From: a virus
Reading direction: 5' to 3' (one strand)
Length of the DNA stretch: 31,502 nt
IMG/VR virus record: IMGVR_UViG_3300035438_000513
Span: 1 to 31,502 of that record
Under the pieces are notes generated by a model. The model did no database searches and had not been told where the DNA came from. It worked only from the letters and a program-made list of their open reading frames with translations. The position numbers and the translations under genes are program-made. This document shows positions 20,532-29,128 of this stretch, one piece after another. Every line of letters begins with the position of its first letter. The stretch's first letter is position 1.

Positions 20532-21089
20532 TTATTTGTTATTGTATACTTCTTCTAAAATCTTATCTCTTGTTGATTTACCTGTGTTTGTAGCCAAATC
20601 CATATGCTCAATTGGTTTTGCGTTTTCAGGGTTGTACTGAATTGGTTTTGGCTCTTCAGTCAACTCAACTACTTCGGGAGTCATTGCAGCCAACTTAGTT
20701 TCAAGTTCAGCAATCTTTGATTCCATTTCTGCGAAGTGTTGCTCAGTGATGCTTACAACTTTTTTTGGTTGTTTCACTTCAACCTCTGGAGTCACATCAG
20801 CTTCAACTGGCATCTCTTCCTCTTCTGATTCTGCAGGCATTTCTTCGATTGATGCAATCATTCCAACCTCTTCAACGATTAAAACTCTACCGTCTTCAAG
20901 TTCGTAATTGCCAACTTCCAATGGTACAGGTTCACCTTCAGGAACTACAATCATAACACTTGCACCAGGTTCAAACGAGTCTGCTTCAATTACCGTGTTA
21001 CCATCTACTAACTTCATTTGCTCTAACTTCACCTCCATTCCTAAGAAGGTCTTGATAGTTTTTAACGCGTCTTTTATTTCTTTAGTCAT
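20532..21089 (-). CDS. Acidic scaffold-like protein with lipoyl-like N-domain
   Basis: The 185-residue product is strongly acidic and lies 12 bases before the capsid gene, the usual scaffold position. Residues about 20-80 form a strand-rich module (VKLEQMKLVDGNTVIEADSF, then VPLEVGNYELEDGRVLIVEE) that recalls small barrel/lipoyl-like segments in Bacteroidota prophage proteins; the middle is a Glu/Pro-rich linker; residues 115-138 (AEMESKIAELETKLAAM) are a probable coiled coil. Scaffolds guide capsid assembly and are then removed. Assignment is by position and composition. Confidence 0.75.
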   Translation of the reverse strand: MTKEIKDALKTIKTFLGMEVKLEQMKLVDGNTVIEADSFEPGASVMIVVPEGEPVPLEVGNYELEDGRVLIVEEVGMIASIEEMPAESEEEEMPVEADVTPEVEVKQPKKVVSITEQHFAEMESKIAELETKLAAMTPEVVELTEEPKPIQYNPENAKPIEHMDLATNTGKSTRDKILEEVYNNK

Positions 21090-21112
21090 ATCTTTTTTCT
21101 TTAATAACTTTA

Positions 21113-21274
21113 TTAACCTCTTTCTGTTGTAATTTGCCTTACTTCAATAGTATGGTTTACATTACTAATTGTTTGTTGTTGTGTACTTCCAACTCCTTGA
21201 GAGTTACCATCGCAACACTCTTTACTGTACGTGCCATCTTTACATTGACAGCCTTTTTTTCCTCCTTTTCTCAT
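21113..21274 (-). CDS. Small Cys-rich protein, 53 aa
   Basis: ATG at 21274 overlaps the previous TGA as ATGA; stop TAA at 21113. The product starts MRKGGKKGCQCKDGTYSKEC, with four cysteines (CQC ... CC) around KDGTYSKE, then a Gln/Ser/Asn-rich part. The C-x-C-KDGTYS-x-x-CC pattern recurs, as far as I recall, in short flavobacterial phage proteins near capsid genes. It could bind metal or form disulphides in the virion. Function unknown. Confidence 0.68.
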   Translation of the reverse strand: MRKGGKKGCQCKDGTYSKECCDGNSQGVGSTQQQTISNVNHTIEVRQITTERG

Positions 21275-21885
21275 AACATTAATATATTACCTATTTCGTT
21301 TGTAAACTCTTTAAACTCCTTAAAATCAATCTCTGTACACTTATTTTCTTTTACGTAGTCAATCCCAATGTAAGCAACAAAATTCCCTTTCTTAAAATAC
21401 GGTGCTATACATATAGATTGTATTCCTTGTCTTAATAACGATGCTTTTGTTGTTTGCTCTTTGATGTTGTTTATTTGGCAATAGTTCATTCTTTCTAACA
21501 TTATCTGTTGCAAAAACATAGGATATAAACTAACAGGAATATTCTGTAAATTATGAGCTTCCGAGCTAATACCATTGTTGCAAACTTCAAATGTCATTGA
21601 TTGATGGTTTCTATGCGTTCCATCGTAGTACTTAATTGTGTTGTGAAATTGAAATATATAAGCCCTATCAGCATTGTATTTTAGCATCAATTCATTTAAC
21701 ATTTGTTGAATTAAAACATTGTTATTAATGTCTTTTTTCACCTCGTCAACACTTTCAATTTTCTTTGTCACTACTTCAGTAACTAATGACTTGTAATAAA
21801 AAAGAATGAAAGCAAGCAGAATTATAATTAGCACTATTGTTTTTGTCTTCCTGATTTGCTCTAAAATGTACTTGATTTCATTCAT
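21271..21885 (-). CDS. Membrane-anchored GAF-like domain protein
   Basis: The 204-residue product has one N-terminal membrane helix (TIVLIIILLAFILFYYK, about 16-32), a short coiled linker, then a GAF-like region: MLKYNADRAYIFQFHNTIKY, YDGTHRNHQSMTFEVC, the conserved-looking NGISSEAHNLQNIPVSLYP and a closing IQSICIAPYFKKGNFVAYIG. GAF domains bind small ligands. In a phage capsid/fibre cluster this is odd: it might act at the host inner membrane during late infection, sensing a metabolite, or be part of DNA entry. I recall similar N-terminal helix/GAF proteins in other phages without known role. Confidence 0.7.
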   Translation of the reverse strand: MNEIKYILEQIRKTKTIVLIIILLAFILFYYKSLVTEVVTKKIESVDEVKKDINNNVLIQQMLNELMLKYNADRAYIFQFHNTIKYYDGTHRNHQSMTFEVCNNGISSEAHNLQNIPVSLYPMFLQQIMLERMNYCQINNIKEQTTKASLLRQGIQSICIAPYFKKGNFVAYIGIDYVKENKCTEIDFKEFKEFTNEIGNILML

Positions 21886-21921
21886 AATTATATAACCTTT
21901 ATTTAAGGTCTTTGTTGTAAA

Positions 21922-22071
21922 TTAGATGTAGTCATTTATGATAGTTTCTTGTGCTGTTATTTCGCTTGTTACATCAGCATTTAAAACCTCATTTCCTACT
22001 CTGATTATATTTAAGTAGCTGCTCTCTACATATGTGTAAGCGCCCCTTACTTCTTGATATACCTCTATCAT
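21922..22071 (-). CDS. Small hypothetical protein, 49 aa
   Basis: ATG at 22071 overlaps the fibre gene stop as ATGA. The product starts MIEVYQEVRGAYTYVESSYL, has a strand-rich middle with NIIRVGNEVLNADVTSEITA and ends ETIINDYI. It may be a small fibre-associated protein or chaperone; no family is recognised. The ATGA coupling supports its reality. Confidence 0.6.
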   Translation of the reverse strand: MIEVYQEVRGAYTYVESSYLNIIRVGNEVLNADVTSEITAQETIINDYI

Positions 22072-23096
22072 GACAAACAATTTAAAGTTAATTGACTAAT
22101 ATCAAAACTACAAGCGTTTGATGTCGCGCCCGAAGTTCTAACCGCTTGAATCGTTATCGGTGTAGTGTCGTTTGGAAGGTTTGTTGTTATTGACCCCTCA
22201 ACTGTTACGTTGTTTTCCAACGAAGTAACTTTGTAATAAACAGTCATTGAATTAAATGGGTTGTACAATTCAAAAACAAAAAAATCAGTTGCTGCACTTC
22301 CCGTTCTGTTTGCAGGAAAATTAACTCCTAAATCTATTTTGGTAGCCGTTCCCGTTGCATCGTTATGAAATATTTGCAAATTAGTATCCAAAGCATCCGA
22401 ACCTATTCCAACTATGTTAGTCAAACTATCTACATTTACAGTTGACGAAATACCTAATAAAGTTGTTGCCGATGTCATCCCATAGAATTGGCGCGCCCCT
22501 GTATTTAAGGCTGTATCTGAAATGCCAAATCCAACGCAAAACCTCCAACCCATGTCTATGATATTAAAAGCACTTGTTGACCTATAACCGCAAACACCAT
22601 TTAAAGCGGGAGTTGAAACACCAATTTTTAAACGCGTCTTTTTAGTTTGCATGGATGTTGTTGATACCGCCACCGCTGTAGCCGTACCCTGTAAAGTACC
22701 AACCGCAATGTTTTCAGAAAGTACAGTTGTTGAATTGTGTTGCGCCCTGTAACCCCTTGCAATTTCTGAACTTGCTACATTCCAATAACCCGTGCTTACA
22801 AGTTTAGCGTCAATTTGGTTTTCAACCGCCTGAGTCGTTGGGTACTTAGTGTTATTTATTACACTAAAATTCGTAGCCTTGTTTGCTAACACTTCGAAAG
22901 CCGCAACATCATAAATTATTTCTGAAATCCCAGCTGATGTACGTGTGTATATTTTACCATTTGTTGTGTTCATGTAGAACTCACCAATGTATAAATCAGT
23001 GCTTAACCATGTACCATCTCTATGGTCTGAACTTGCGGGAATGGTAGCAATACCAACACCCTTTTTTATTATTATTCTCTTAGTTATGTCGCTCAT
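22068..23096 (-). CDS. Tail fibre/receptor-binding protein candidate
   Basis: A 342-residue protein with fibre-like parts. The N-terminal segment (GTWLSTDLYIGEFYMNTTNG then KIYTRTSAGISEIIYD) is a short module common at the base of Bacteroidota phage fibres; NNTKYPTTQAVENQIDAKL is a recurring trimer linker. The C-terminal 220 residues are strand-rich (LKIGVSTPALNGVCGYRSTS, FVFELYNPFNSMTVYYKVTS) and resemble a jelly-roll receptor-binding head. This is the likely host recognition protein, as it ends a block of fibre genes. Head fold inferred from pattern. Confidence 0.72.
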   Translation of the reverse strand: MSDITKRIIIKKGVGIATIPASSDHRDGTWLSTDLYIGEFYMNTTNGKIYTRTSAGISEIIYDVAAFEVLANKATNFSVINNTKYPTTQAVENQIDAKLVSTGYWNVASSEIARGYRAQHNSTTVLSENIAVGTLQGTATAVAVSTTSMQTKKTRLKIGVSTPALNGVCGYRSTSAFNIIDMGWRFCVGFGISDTALNTGARQFYGMTSATTLLGISSTVNVDSLTNIVGIGSDALDTNLQIFHNDATGTATKIDLGVNFPANRTGSAATDFFVFELYNPFNSMTVYYKVTSLENNVTVEGSITTNLPNDTTPITIQAVRTSGATSNACSFDISQLTLNCLS

Positions 23097-23338
23097 AAAT
23101 TGTATATATCTGAATTAATACTCGCACCAACGCCACCTGTTAAGCTGTAAACATCTTCATCTGCACTAGTGCCACCAAATAAAACACCGTTATCCTCATC
23201 ACTTAAATTTGTAATCAGTATTTTTTTAGGTATGCCACTATTAAAGGGCTGTATAAATAAAGAGTCACTATCCAAAGCGGTAGTGACTTCTTTAAATCTT
23301 ATAAATGAAGGTGTTAAATTTCCGTTGAACTCGGTCAT
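23093..23338 (-). CDS. Fibre-associated hypothetical protein, 81 aa
   Basis: An 81-residue product starting MTEFNGNLTPSFIRFKEVTT, between two fibre genes with 4-base and 1-base overlaps. It contains LFIQPFNSGIPKKILITNLS and a Gly/Ser/Asp-rich end. The LxIxxxxGxPKKILITNL pattern resembles short fibre linkers, so it may be a detached fibre segment or adaptor. Function unknown. Confidence 0.68.
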   Translation of the reverse strand: MTEFNGNLTPSFIRFKEVTTALDSDSLFIQPFNSGIPKKILITNLSDEDNGVLFGGTSADEDVYSLTGGVGASINSDIYNL

Positions 23339-24051
23339 TATAAAGCTAAATTACCTGATACATACGCTTCCGTTGCGGAAATAAATAGAATTGTCGCGCT
23401 TGAATATTGACTATTTATTTTTAGTTTGCCACCGTCACTTCTTAAAGTTACACCCGAACCAGTGATTGTCGTTTGTCCTGCTCCATATTGTGTAACCAAA
23501 ACTTGTTGACCTGCTGTGAATACACCTGAAGGCACGGTTAAAGTGTTGGCAGTTGCTTTGTTCATCTCAATTACTTGTCCGTTATCAGCAGCTACTAAAG
23601 TGTAAGAATCAGTTTTACGTGACAATGTTAAATCAAGAATAGTTTGTTGCGTGTATACTTGCCATGCAGAACCCGACCATCTATAAGTAGTATTTGTTTT
23701 TGTTGAAACTACCAATGTACCCACTCCAACGGTTGCGTTTTCATAAATGTACGACCATGCATCACCGTTCCAGGTCACAACACCACCTGATAAATATAAA
23801 TACTTATCAAATCCCGAACCTAACCCACCACCTGGCAAAGTAAGTATAACATCTGTTACAGGCATAGCGTAATCAGTAGCAACACCGACATCTTTAATTA
23901 CACCGTTTGAATGATATTTTAACTTGCCATCGATATAGTGGATTGTTCCGTTTTCTTTTACTATTCCTGTTTCATCTGTAATAACATCCGCTTGCACTCT
24001 CCAAGTAGCGTTGTTAATCGTTTGCGTGTTGTCAATTATTGTTACTCCCAT
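23338..24051 (-). CDS. Tail fibre-like structural protein, 237 aa
   Basis: The product starts MGVTIIDNTQTINNATWRVQ and has a mid-part with YLYLSGGVVTWNGDAWSYI and NTTYRWSGSAWQVYT, repeats of aromatic/Gly-containing strands typical of fibre shafts. Residues about 150-237 form a domain seen in many phage structural proteins: SYTLVAADNGQVIEMNKATA followed by TLTVPSGVFTAGQQVLVTQY, AGQTTITGSGVTLRSDGG. No catalytic residues visible. It follows the protease gene by one base. Tail or baseplate fibre is the best reading. Confidence 0.75.
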   Translation of the reverse strand: MGVTIIDNTQTINNATWRVQADVITDETGIVKENGTIHYIDGKLKYHSNGVIKDVGVATDYAMPVTDVILTLPGGGLGSGFDKYLYLSGGVVTWNGDAWSYIYENATVGVGTLVVSTKTNTTYRWSGSAWQVYTQQTILDLTLSRKTDSYTLVAADNGQVIEMNKATANTLTVPSGVFTAGQQVLVTQYGAGQTTITGSGVTLRSDGGKLKINSQYSSATILFISATEAYVSGNLAL

Positions 24052-24052
24052 T

Positions 24053-24619
24053 TTATATTGATTTTAAAAGTTCCTTAATTTCGTTTATTATATCCTCATG
24101 ACTTTCTGCTTCAAGTTGGTCTAACCCATCAAACTTTCCTTCAATACTAAACCCTTTGAATTTACCGTCTTTGATTTGTTGCCAAACCTCTTCATTGTAA
24201 ACTTTCATCTTGACAACCCATGAGCCCTTAACAGCATCTAATTTATAAATGTTAGACTTGTCGTGTTTCTCATCTTCAACTATCCAACTTTCGATTAAGC
24301 TAACACCCTCAACATTGTGGTCATGGTCAACTGTTACGTTATTATTGTAATTCTTTTTTAAGTAAAGTTCTTGCACTTTAGCAATTGTTTCTTCGCTGAA
24401 AGAAATCGTAAACTCCTTATCTTTAATACGTCTTAGAATCTGTTTGTTAGGCACTAATGCAAGCCCCACAACCTCACGTTTTTCATCGTTGGCAACTTGT
24501 AACTCAACATCCAATGCGCTTAAAAAAATAAACGTCTCTTCAATGGCAGGGCGGTCTACTAATGAAATTGCGAAAACCCCTTGCTCGTCATCCTTTATTG
24601 TTAGCTCTATGTTCTGCAT
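24053..24619 (-). CDS. XkdF-like prohead serine protease
   Basis: A 188-residue protein matching the XkdF/peptidase S78-like family of phage maturation proteases. Visible motifs are VVGLALVPNKQILRR (50-64), NVTVDHDHNVEGVSLIESWI (94-113) with candidate catalytic H99/H101, and GSWVVKMKVYNEEVWQQIKD followed by GFSIEG (156-161) with S158. Such enzymes digest scaffold and trim capsid subunits. Here it lies directly after the tape measure and far from the capsid gene, with fibres between, an unusual arrangement. Which residues form the catalytic dyad is my guess from motif position. Confidence 0.85.
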   Translation of the reverse strand: MQNIELTIKDDEQGVFAISLVDRPAIEETFIFLSALDVELQVANDEKREVVGLALVPNKQILRRIKDKEFTISFSEETIAKVQELYLKKNYNNNVTVDHDHNVEGVSLIESWIVEDEKHDKSNIYKLDAVKGSWVVKMKVYNEEVWQQIKDGKFKGFSIEGKFDGLDQLEAESHEDIINEIKELLKSI

Positions 24620-24640
24620 ATCTTTATAACTTAGAATTGA

Positions 24641-26803
24641 TTAAAATGTTGCATTTCTTACTCTATTACGGTCTAAGGCTTGTGCTGTCGATACCTCACC
24701 GCTTACTACATACGCTTTAATAGGCTGTTGTTGTAACGCTCCTAACTGCATTTGTGGTTGTGCTTGTATAATGTCAAAGCTCGGAGTACGTGGGGATGTT
24801 GGTGTACTTGTTGCTGTATCTCCACCACCGCCACTGCTCTGAAATTGTGTGTTAGCTATCTTTGCTATGTTCAAAGCTCCTAACGTACCCACCAAACCAG
24901 CTTGTATAAATTGCGCTCCAGGGAATAAAGGCACTTGAGTTAATGCGGCTGTAACCCCTTGAGCAGTGTTAACAATTGCATTCCCTAAACTCGCGGCTTT
25001 ATTTAATTGAAATGCTTTGCGTTGGTCCGCCTCATTGCCTTGAGCGAATAGTTCTGCAATACCTCCCAACACATTAAAAGACATTGCTGTTAACTCAGCT
25101 TTTTTACTTAAAGTTTCACGTTCAGCTTTTATCTTAATGTCTTTTATTTCTTTTGCTTGCGCCTCTTCTAATGTCTTTGTATCTTCTCCGTTTTGTTTTG
25201 CAAGTTCAATCAGTCTGAAATATTTATCAGTAACCATTTGAACCTCTAAATCTTGCTTTAATTTTAAGGAATCATAGTAAGCATTTTCAACTCCTTCAAT
25301 TTCTGAAATTAAATTATTCTTATCTTCAATTTGCTTTAAATTATATTTTGATCTTATCAAATCAAGTTCTTCAAGTTGCGCCTGTTCTAATGATTTAGTA
25401 TCTTCATTGTATTCCTTAGCTTTTTCAATTAAGTAAAAATATTTGTCGTTAACGTCTTGTATTTCTTTTTGTTGTGCCGAAAGTCTTTTGTCTTGCGATT
25501 CTGTTAATTGTTTTTCAATATCACTTAACACTTGATTTTCTGCTTGAGCTTTGCTTTCAGCAACTTTATTTTCTAAATCAATTTGAGCTTTTAATTTTTC
25601 TTTTTGTTGTTCCTTTAATGTTTTTTGAGATTCTTTAAATGCGTCTTTTTGATTTTTTTCTAATGTTAAATTAAGTTCTTCTTGTTGCAGTTTTAAATCT
25701 TCGTTCTGATTTTTTTTAGTCTTTAAAATTTCATTTCTTTGAGCTTGGAAGTCCTTAAACTCTTTGTTTAAAGCATTTGCTCTATCCCAATCTTCATCTA
25801 CATAAGCTTCAATGTACATGTTTCGCTTATCCTTAAGCAATTTATCAAGGTCTGCAACCGTTCTTTTTTGTACTTGTACACGTTCCTTATTGAATTTTTT
25901 CTCTATGTTTAATTGTTCTTGTTCACTTGCGCCACGTGCTTTCGCTAATCTTAATTCAGCATTTAAATTTTTGTCTATCTCCTCAGTATTTTTTTTATAT
26001 TTTATGTTAGCCTTATCAATTTCATGATTCAAAGCATTTTGTCGACGCTCTAATTCTTTTGTACCATCAATCCATTCCATTATTTTAGGCAATAGGAATC
26101 CAATTGTCACTACCAAAACACCTATTCCTGTTGCTATAATAGCCCCTTTTAAAGTAGTAAACGCTGTTACTACATTTGTTTTTATAGCAGAGCCCAAATC
26201 AACAAATGATTTTTTAGCATCTTTCAAGCTTTGCAAACTTTCGGCTATTGCCATCGCACTTTGAACTTTCAAAAGTTGCTCTTCTACTTTTTCACTTTCA
26301 ACACCAATAAGCCCCAAAGCTCCTTGATAGGCAGCAAACCCACTTGTAACACCCCCGAGTGCGCCTGACATTTTTTGTGTCATTGTAGTGGCAGCTGCAT
26401 CAACTACTTTGTCAGTTTCAATTTGTGTTTTTCTAAACCTTGCAACTTGTTCAAGTAAATCTTTATACTCTTTAGTTGCTGTGTTCCCTGCTAATGCTAA
26501 CTCATAAAGTCTATCTTCAGCCTCACCCATACGAGTGGTTAATGGCTGTAAATCCCCATATACTTCCTCAAATGAAGAATTGACATTTGTTACGCTTTTG
26601 TTTAAGTCATGATAAGCCTTGTTTAAATCATGTAGTTCTTCCTCAGCTTTTTTTACTTCCTTACTATTTTTACCATACTTGCTACTAAGTGAATCAACAC
26701 TTTTTGACGTGTCATCAATTTGTTTTTGTAGTGAATCAAACTTAGATTCTACATCAGAAGTGTTAGTCTTTACCTCTAATTCAATTATTTTCTTTTCTGC
26801 CAT
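24641..26803 (-). CDS. Tail tape measure protein
   Basis: At 720 residues, with long alpha-helical coiled-coil regions, this sets tail length. The N-terminal 130 residues are heptad-rich (SKFDSLQKQIDDTSKSVDSL), a hydrophobic region follows (GAIIATGIGVLVVTIGFLLP, about 219-238) as usual for these proteins, then a long charged coiled coil (about 250-560) containing two similar repeats, KYFYLIEKAKEYNEDTKSLE and KYFRLIELAKQNGEDTKTLE. A Gly/Thr/Pro-rich C-terminus follows. At roughly 1.5 angstroms per residue it would suggest a tail near 110 nm, so a siphovirus. The 57-residue gene precedes it with a 19-base overlap. Confidence 0.92.
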   Translation of the reverse strand: MAEKKIIELEVKTNTSDVESKFDSLQKQIDDTSKSVDSLSSKYGKNSKEVKKAEEELHDLNKAYHDLNKSVTNVNSSFEEVYGDLQPLTTRMGEAEDRLYELALAGNTATKEYKDLLEQVARFRKTQIETDKVVDAAATTMTQKMSGALGGVTSGFAAYQGALGLIGVESEKVEEQLLKVQSAMAIAESLQSLKDAKKSFVDLGSAIKTNVVTAFTTLKGAIIATGIGVLVVTIGFLLPKIMEWIDGTKELERRQNALNHEIDKANIKYKKNTEEIDKNLNAELRLAKARGASEQEQLNIEKKFNKERVQVQKRTVADLDKLLKDKRNMYIEAYVDEDWDRANALNKEFKDFQAQRNEILKTKKNQNEDLKLQQEELNLTLEKNQKDAFKESQKTLKEQQKEKLKAQIDLENKVAESKAQAENQVLSDIEKQLTESQDKRLSAQQKEIQDVNDKYFYLIEKAKEYNEDTKSLEQAQLEELDLIRSKYNLKQIEDKNNLISEIEGVENAYYDSLKLKQDLEVQMVTDKYFRLIELAKQNGEDTKTLEEAQAKEIKDIKIKAERETLSKKAELTAMSFNVLGGIAELFAQGNEADQRKAFQLNKAASLGNAIVNTAQGVTAALTQVPLFPGAQFIQAGLVGTLGALNIAKIANTQFQSSGGGGDTATSTPTSPRTPSFDIIQAQPQMQLGALQQQPIKAYVVSGEVSTAQALDRNRVRNATF

Positions 26804-26958
26804 GTTGTAGCTTGTTTTAAGTATAACTCTCTTTTAGCTTGTTTGTAGCTTTCGCGAATAGAAGTTGTAAGTTTATATTTGCCCTTAGCGATGTCTACTA
26901 TTTCGCTTTGACCGTAGAAGTCGCTTGACTTCAATAGTTGAATAATTGTATTAAGCAT
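26785..26958 (-). CDS. Small hypothetical protein before tape measure, 57 aa
   Basis: ATG at 26958 lies inside the end of the 725-residue gene by 8 bases; stop TAA at 26785, 19 bases into the tape measure gene. The protein starts MLNTIIQLLKSSDFYGQSEI, ends ELYLKQATTWQKRK, is basic and probably helical. Small genes at this position can assist tape measure folding, but no homology is claimed. Confidence 0.62.
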   Translation of the reverse strand: MLNTIIQLLKSSDFYGQSEIVDIAKGKYKLTTSIRESYKQAKRELYLKQATTWQKRK

Positions 26959-29128
26959 CTTGGTAAATTGTTAAGTAAGGTTTAGTATTTCTATAATAAT
27001 TAAATGTTTTTGGAAGCCCTGTTAAATTCTCAGGTATAGTAACCGTAACCAATTGCTCTGTAGTGTAAGTGATAAAATCAACACCATAGCCTAACATATC
27101 GGCTACTCCATTTTCAAGAAATATAGGTATTTCAACATTGCTTTCTGCAGAACTTTGAACTGGAATATTAACATTTGCAACTGCTCTAAAATCATTGATT
27201 AAAGACAAATCAACTTCACCGCTTGTTAAGTTTACTTTCATCTCGTTAATTACATATCGTTTGTCTCTAATTATCAAACGGTCGTTTAACTTTAACGATG
27301 TAAGCAATGAAATAGGGAATAGTGCTTTAACGTTTGTTAGTCTGTTTTTAGGGTTAAACAAGTTTTGTAAATACGCATTGTAATAATTTAAATATAATGA
27401 GTTGTTGATTGACGTACTATCAAATGCACTACCTTCTACTGAGAAATGATTAGAATACAAAGCATTGTTATATGTCAACTGATTTGTCAAAGGCATATAT
27501 TGAGTTCTTTGTGTTACCGTTTCACCAGTACTAAGCCAAAAAGAAACACCTGTTTTTAAAGCATCTAAATACAAAAGTATAGGCTTATTGTCATAGCTTT
27601 CAACTGAGTTAATTGTATCTAATAAAAAAGCCCTTGGAGGCTCTAAAACATTTGTTACATCTTCTTTTGTAAATGATATATTTTCAAATGGAACGTCTAT
27701 TTTATATTCACCTCCGTCATAATTTGCATTTGAATCTTTATAACTTCCATATTCACGCGCAAATCTTGAATCATATTCTTTATTTATAAAACTTTCTGAC
27801 TTCTCGTAATCAAATGATATTTCTTTGTAAAGTTTATGCCTTTCAATTGTAATTTCGTCCGTGTCAACGTGTTCTGTAACATCTACAATTGCACCTTTTG
27901 TATACCAATCATCTAATGGTTCTACTTGAAAATTGTCTACCGAGGTAGCATAACAAGTGAGATTAAACATTTTAAAAATACCGCTTAAAAAGTCATATAT
28001 TTTAATATTTGGTACATGGTCAGAGGGGTTTAAAAAATTAGTAGTAGTTACATTTGCGCATGTAATATATGTATTTGTTGAAATGTCCCCACCTCCTAAA
28101 ACCACAATTAAAGGTGAAGCACTTGTTAAAGGAACATTTGAACGTAATCTAAAAGTATAATTACCGCTACTATTTGCCAATGGGAATTGGTCAGGAACAC
28201 CTCCCGAACCTACTGAAGTGTATGCAGCAAATGTATTTACAAATTTACCATCTAAATAAACATCTAAATAATACCTTTCAACTGTTGAATGAGTTATCTT
28301 AATAGTGAACTGTCCTTTCTTTTTAACCATTGTGTTATTAGCTAAATTATAAGTAGCTGTACCACTTGATGGTAAACCACTAATAAAATCTAATTCAACT
28401 GAAAAAACTTCCTTAAACGACTTTTTATTTTTAAGCAACAAAAATAATTCTGTAAATAACTTTTGATTAAAGAAATTTGAATTAAATGTTACACCGTATT
28501 TTGTTTGTATTGTCTCAAATATTTTCTTTACACGCAAAGACGGAAACAACTCATTATAAACAACAGGGTAATTTGTATTGCTTATATCCGTGTTTGAACC
28601 ATCCCCATAGCTCCAAAGTCTATTTGATGAAATTAAAGGGTATCGAATATCATAACTTGTTGCAGATGTTAATCTTGTTCTTACTTCAGAACCATTGTAA
28701 GTATGTCCGTAACTGCTCAAATCTAAATCTTTTAGAGTGTCATCCCCGAACGCATCTTTAAGGCTCGTTAAATCACCGTAAAACGTTATTGAATAGCTTT
28801 CAACACGTCCTTTAACAACGTTTGAACTCTCAATTGATATTTTCCCACTCCTAAATGGAATAGTACCTATCTCGATAAATGCGTTCCTTCTTATGTTAGG
28901 GTTGTCGTTTGCATTTACATCTGTTTGGTAAAAGTGTTCGAATAATCTATTGTTACGTGGTGATGCAGGAATCGTAAACGACTGCGTAAAGTCAGTGTAA
29001 ACTTTTGCCAAGTCCTGAACGTTTTGAATCGAGCTATTAATCTGAATTTCTTCATCATTAAACAACTCTAACTTTTCATAGTTGTTTGAATCCGCAATTA
29101 CTTCTATGTATACGTCTACCTTTCTCAT
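26951..29128 (-). CDS. Tail tip/baseplate-like structural protein, 725 aa
   Basis: A large strand-rich protein starting MRKVDVYIEVIADSNNYEKL. The N-terminal 120 residues (VYTDFTQSFTIPASPRNNRL, then RSGKISIESSNVVKG) are a pattern I associate with a virion protein of flavobacterial phages encoded next to the tape measure. The middle contains VEPLDDWYTKGAIVDVTEHV and later KLNDRLIIRDKRYVINEMKV, similar in style to phage hub or distal tail proteins. I infer a tail tip or hub role from position and size. Its start shares a single base with the stop of the 339-residue gene. Confidence 0.72.
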   Translation of the reverse strand: MRKVDVYIEVIADSNNYEKLELFNDEEIQINSSIQNVQDLAKVYTDFTQSFTIPASPRNNRLFEHFYQTDVNANDNPNIRRNAFIEIGTIPFRSGKISIESSNVVKGRVESYSITFYGDLTSLKDAFGDDTLKDLDLSSYGHTYNGSEVRTRLTSATSYDIRYPLISSNRLWSYGDGSNTDISNTNYPVVYNELFPSLRVKKIFETIQTKYGVTFNSNFFNQKLFTELFLLLKNKKSFKEVFSVELDFISGLPSSGTATYNLANNTMVKKKGQFTIKITHSTVERYYLDVYLDGKFVNTFAAYTSVGSGGVPDQFPLANSSGNYTFRLRSNVPLTSASPLIVVLGGGDISTNTYITCANVTTTNFLNPSDHVPNIKIYDFLSGIFKMFNLTCYATSVDNFQVEPLDDWYTKGAIVDVTEHVDTDEITIERHKLYKEISFDYEKSESFINKEYDSRFAREYGSYKDSNANYDGGEYKIDVPFENISFTKEDVTNVLEPPRAFLLDTINSVESYDNKPILLYLDALKTGVSFWLSTGETVTQRTQYMPLTNQLTYNNALYSNHFSVEGSAFDSTSINNSLYLNYYNAYLQNLFNPKNRLTNVKALFPISLLTSLKLNDRLIIRDKRYVINEMKVNLTSGEVDLSLINDFRAVANVNIPVQSSAESNVEIPIFLENGVADMLGYGVDFITYTTEQLVTVTIPENLTGLPKTFNYYRNTKPYLTIYQDA

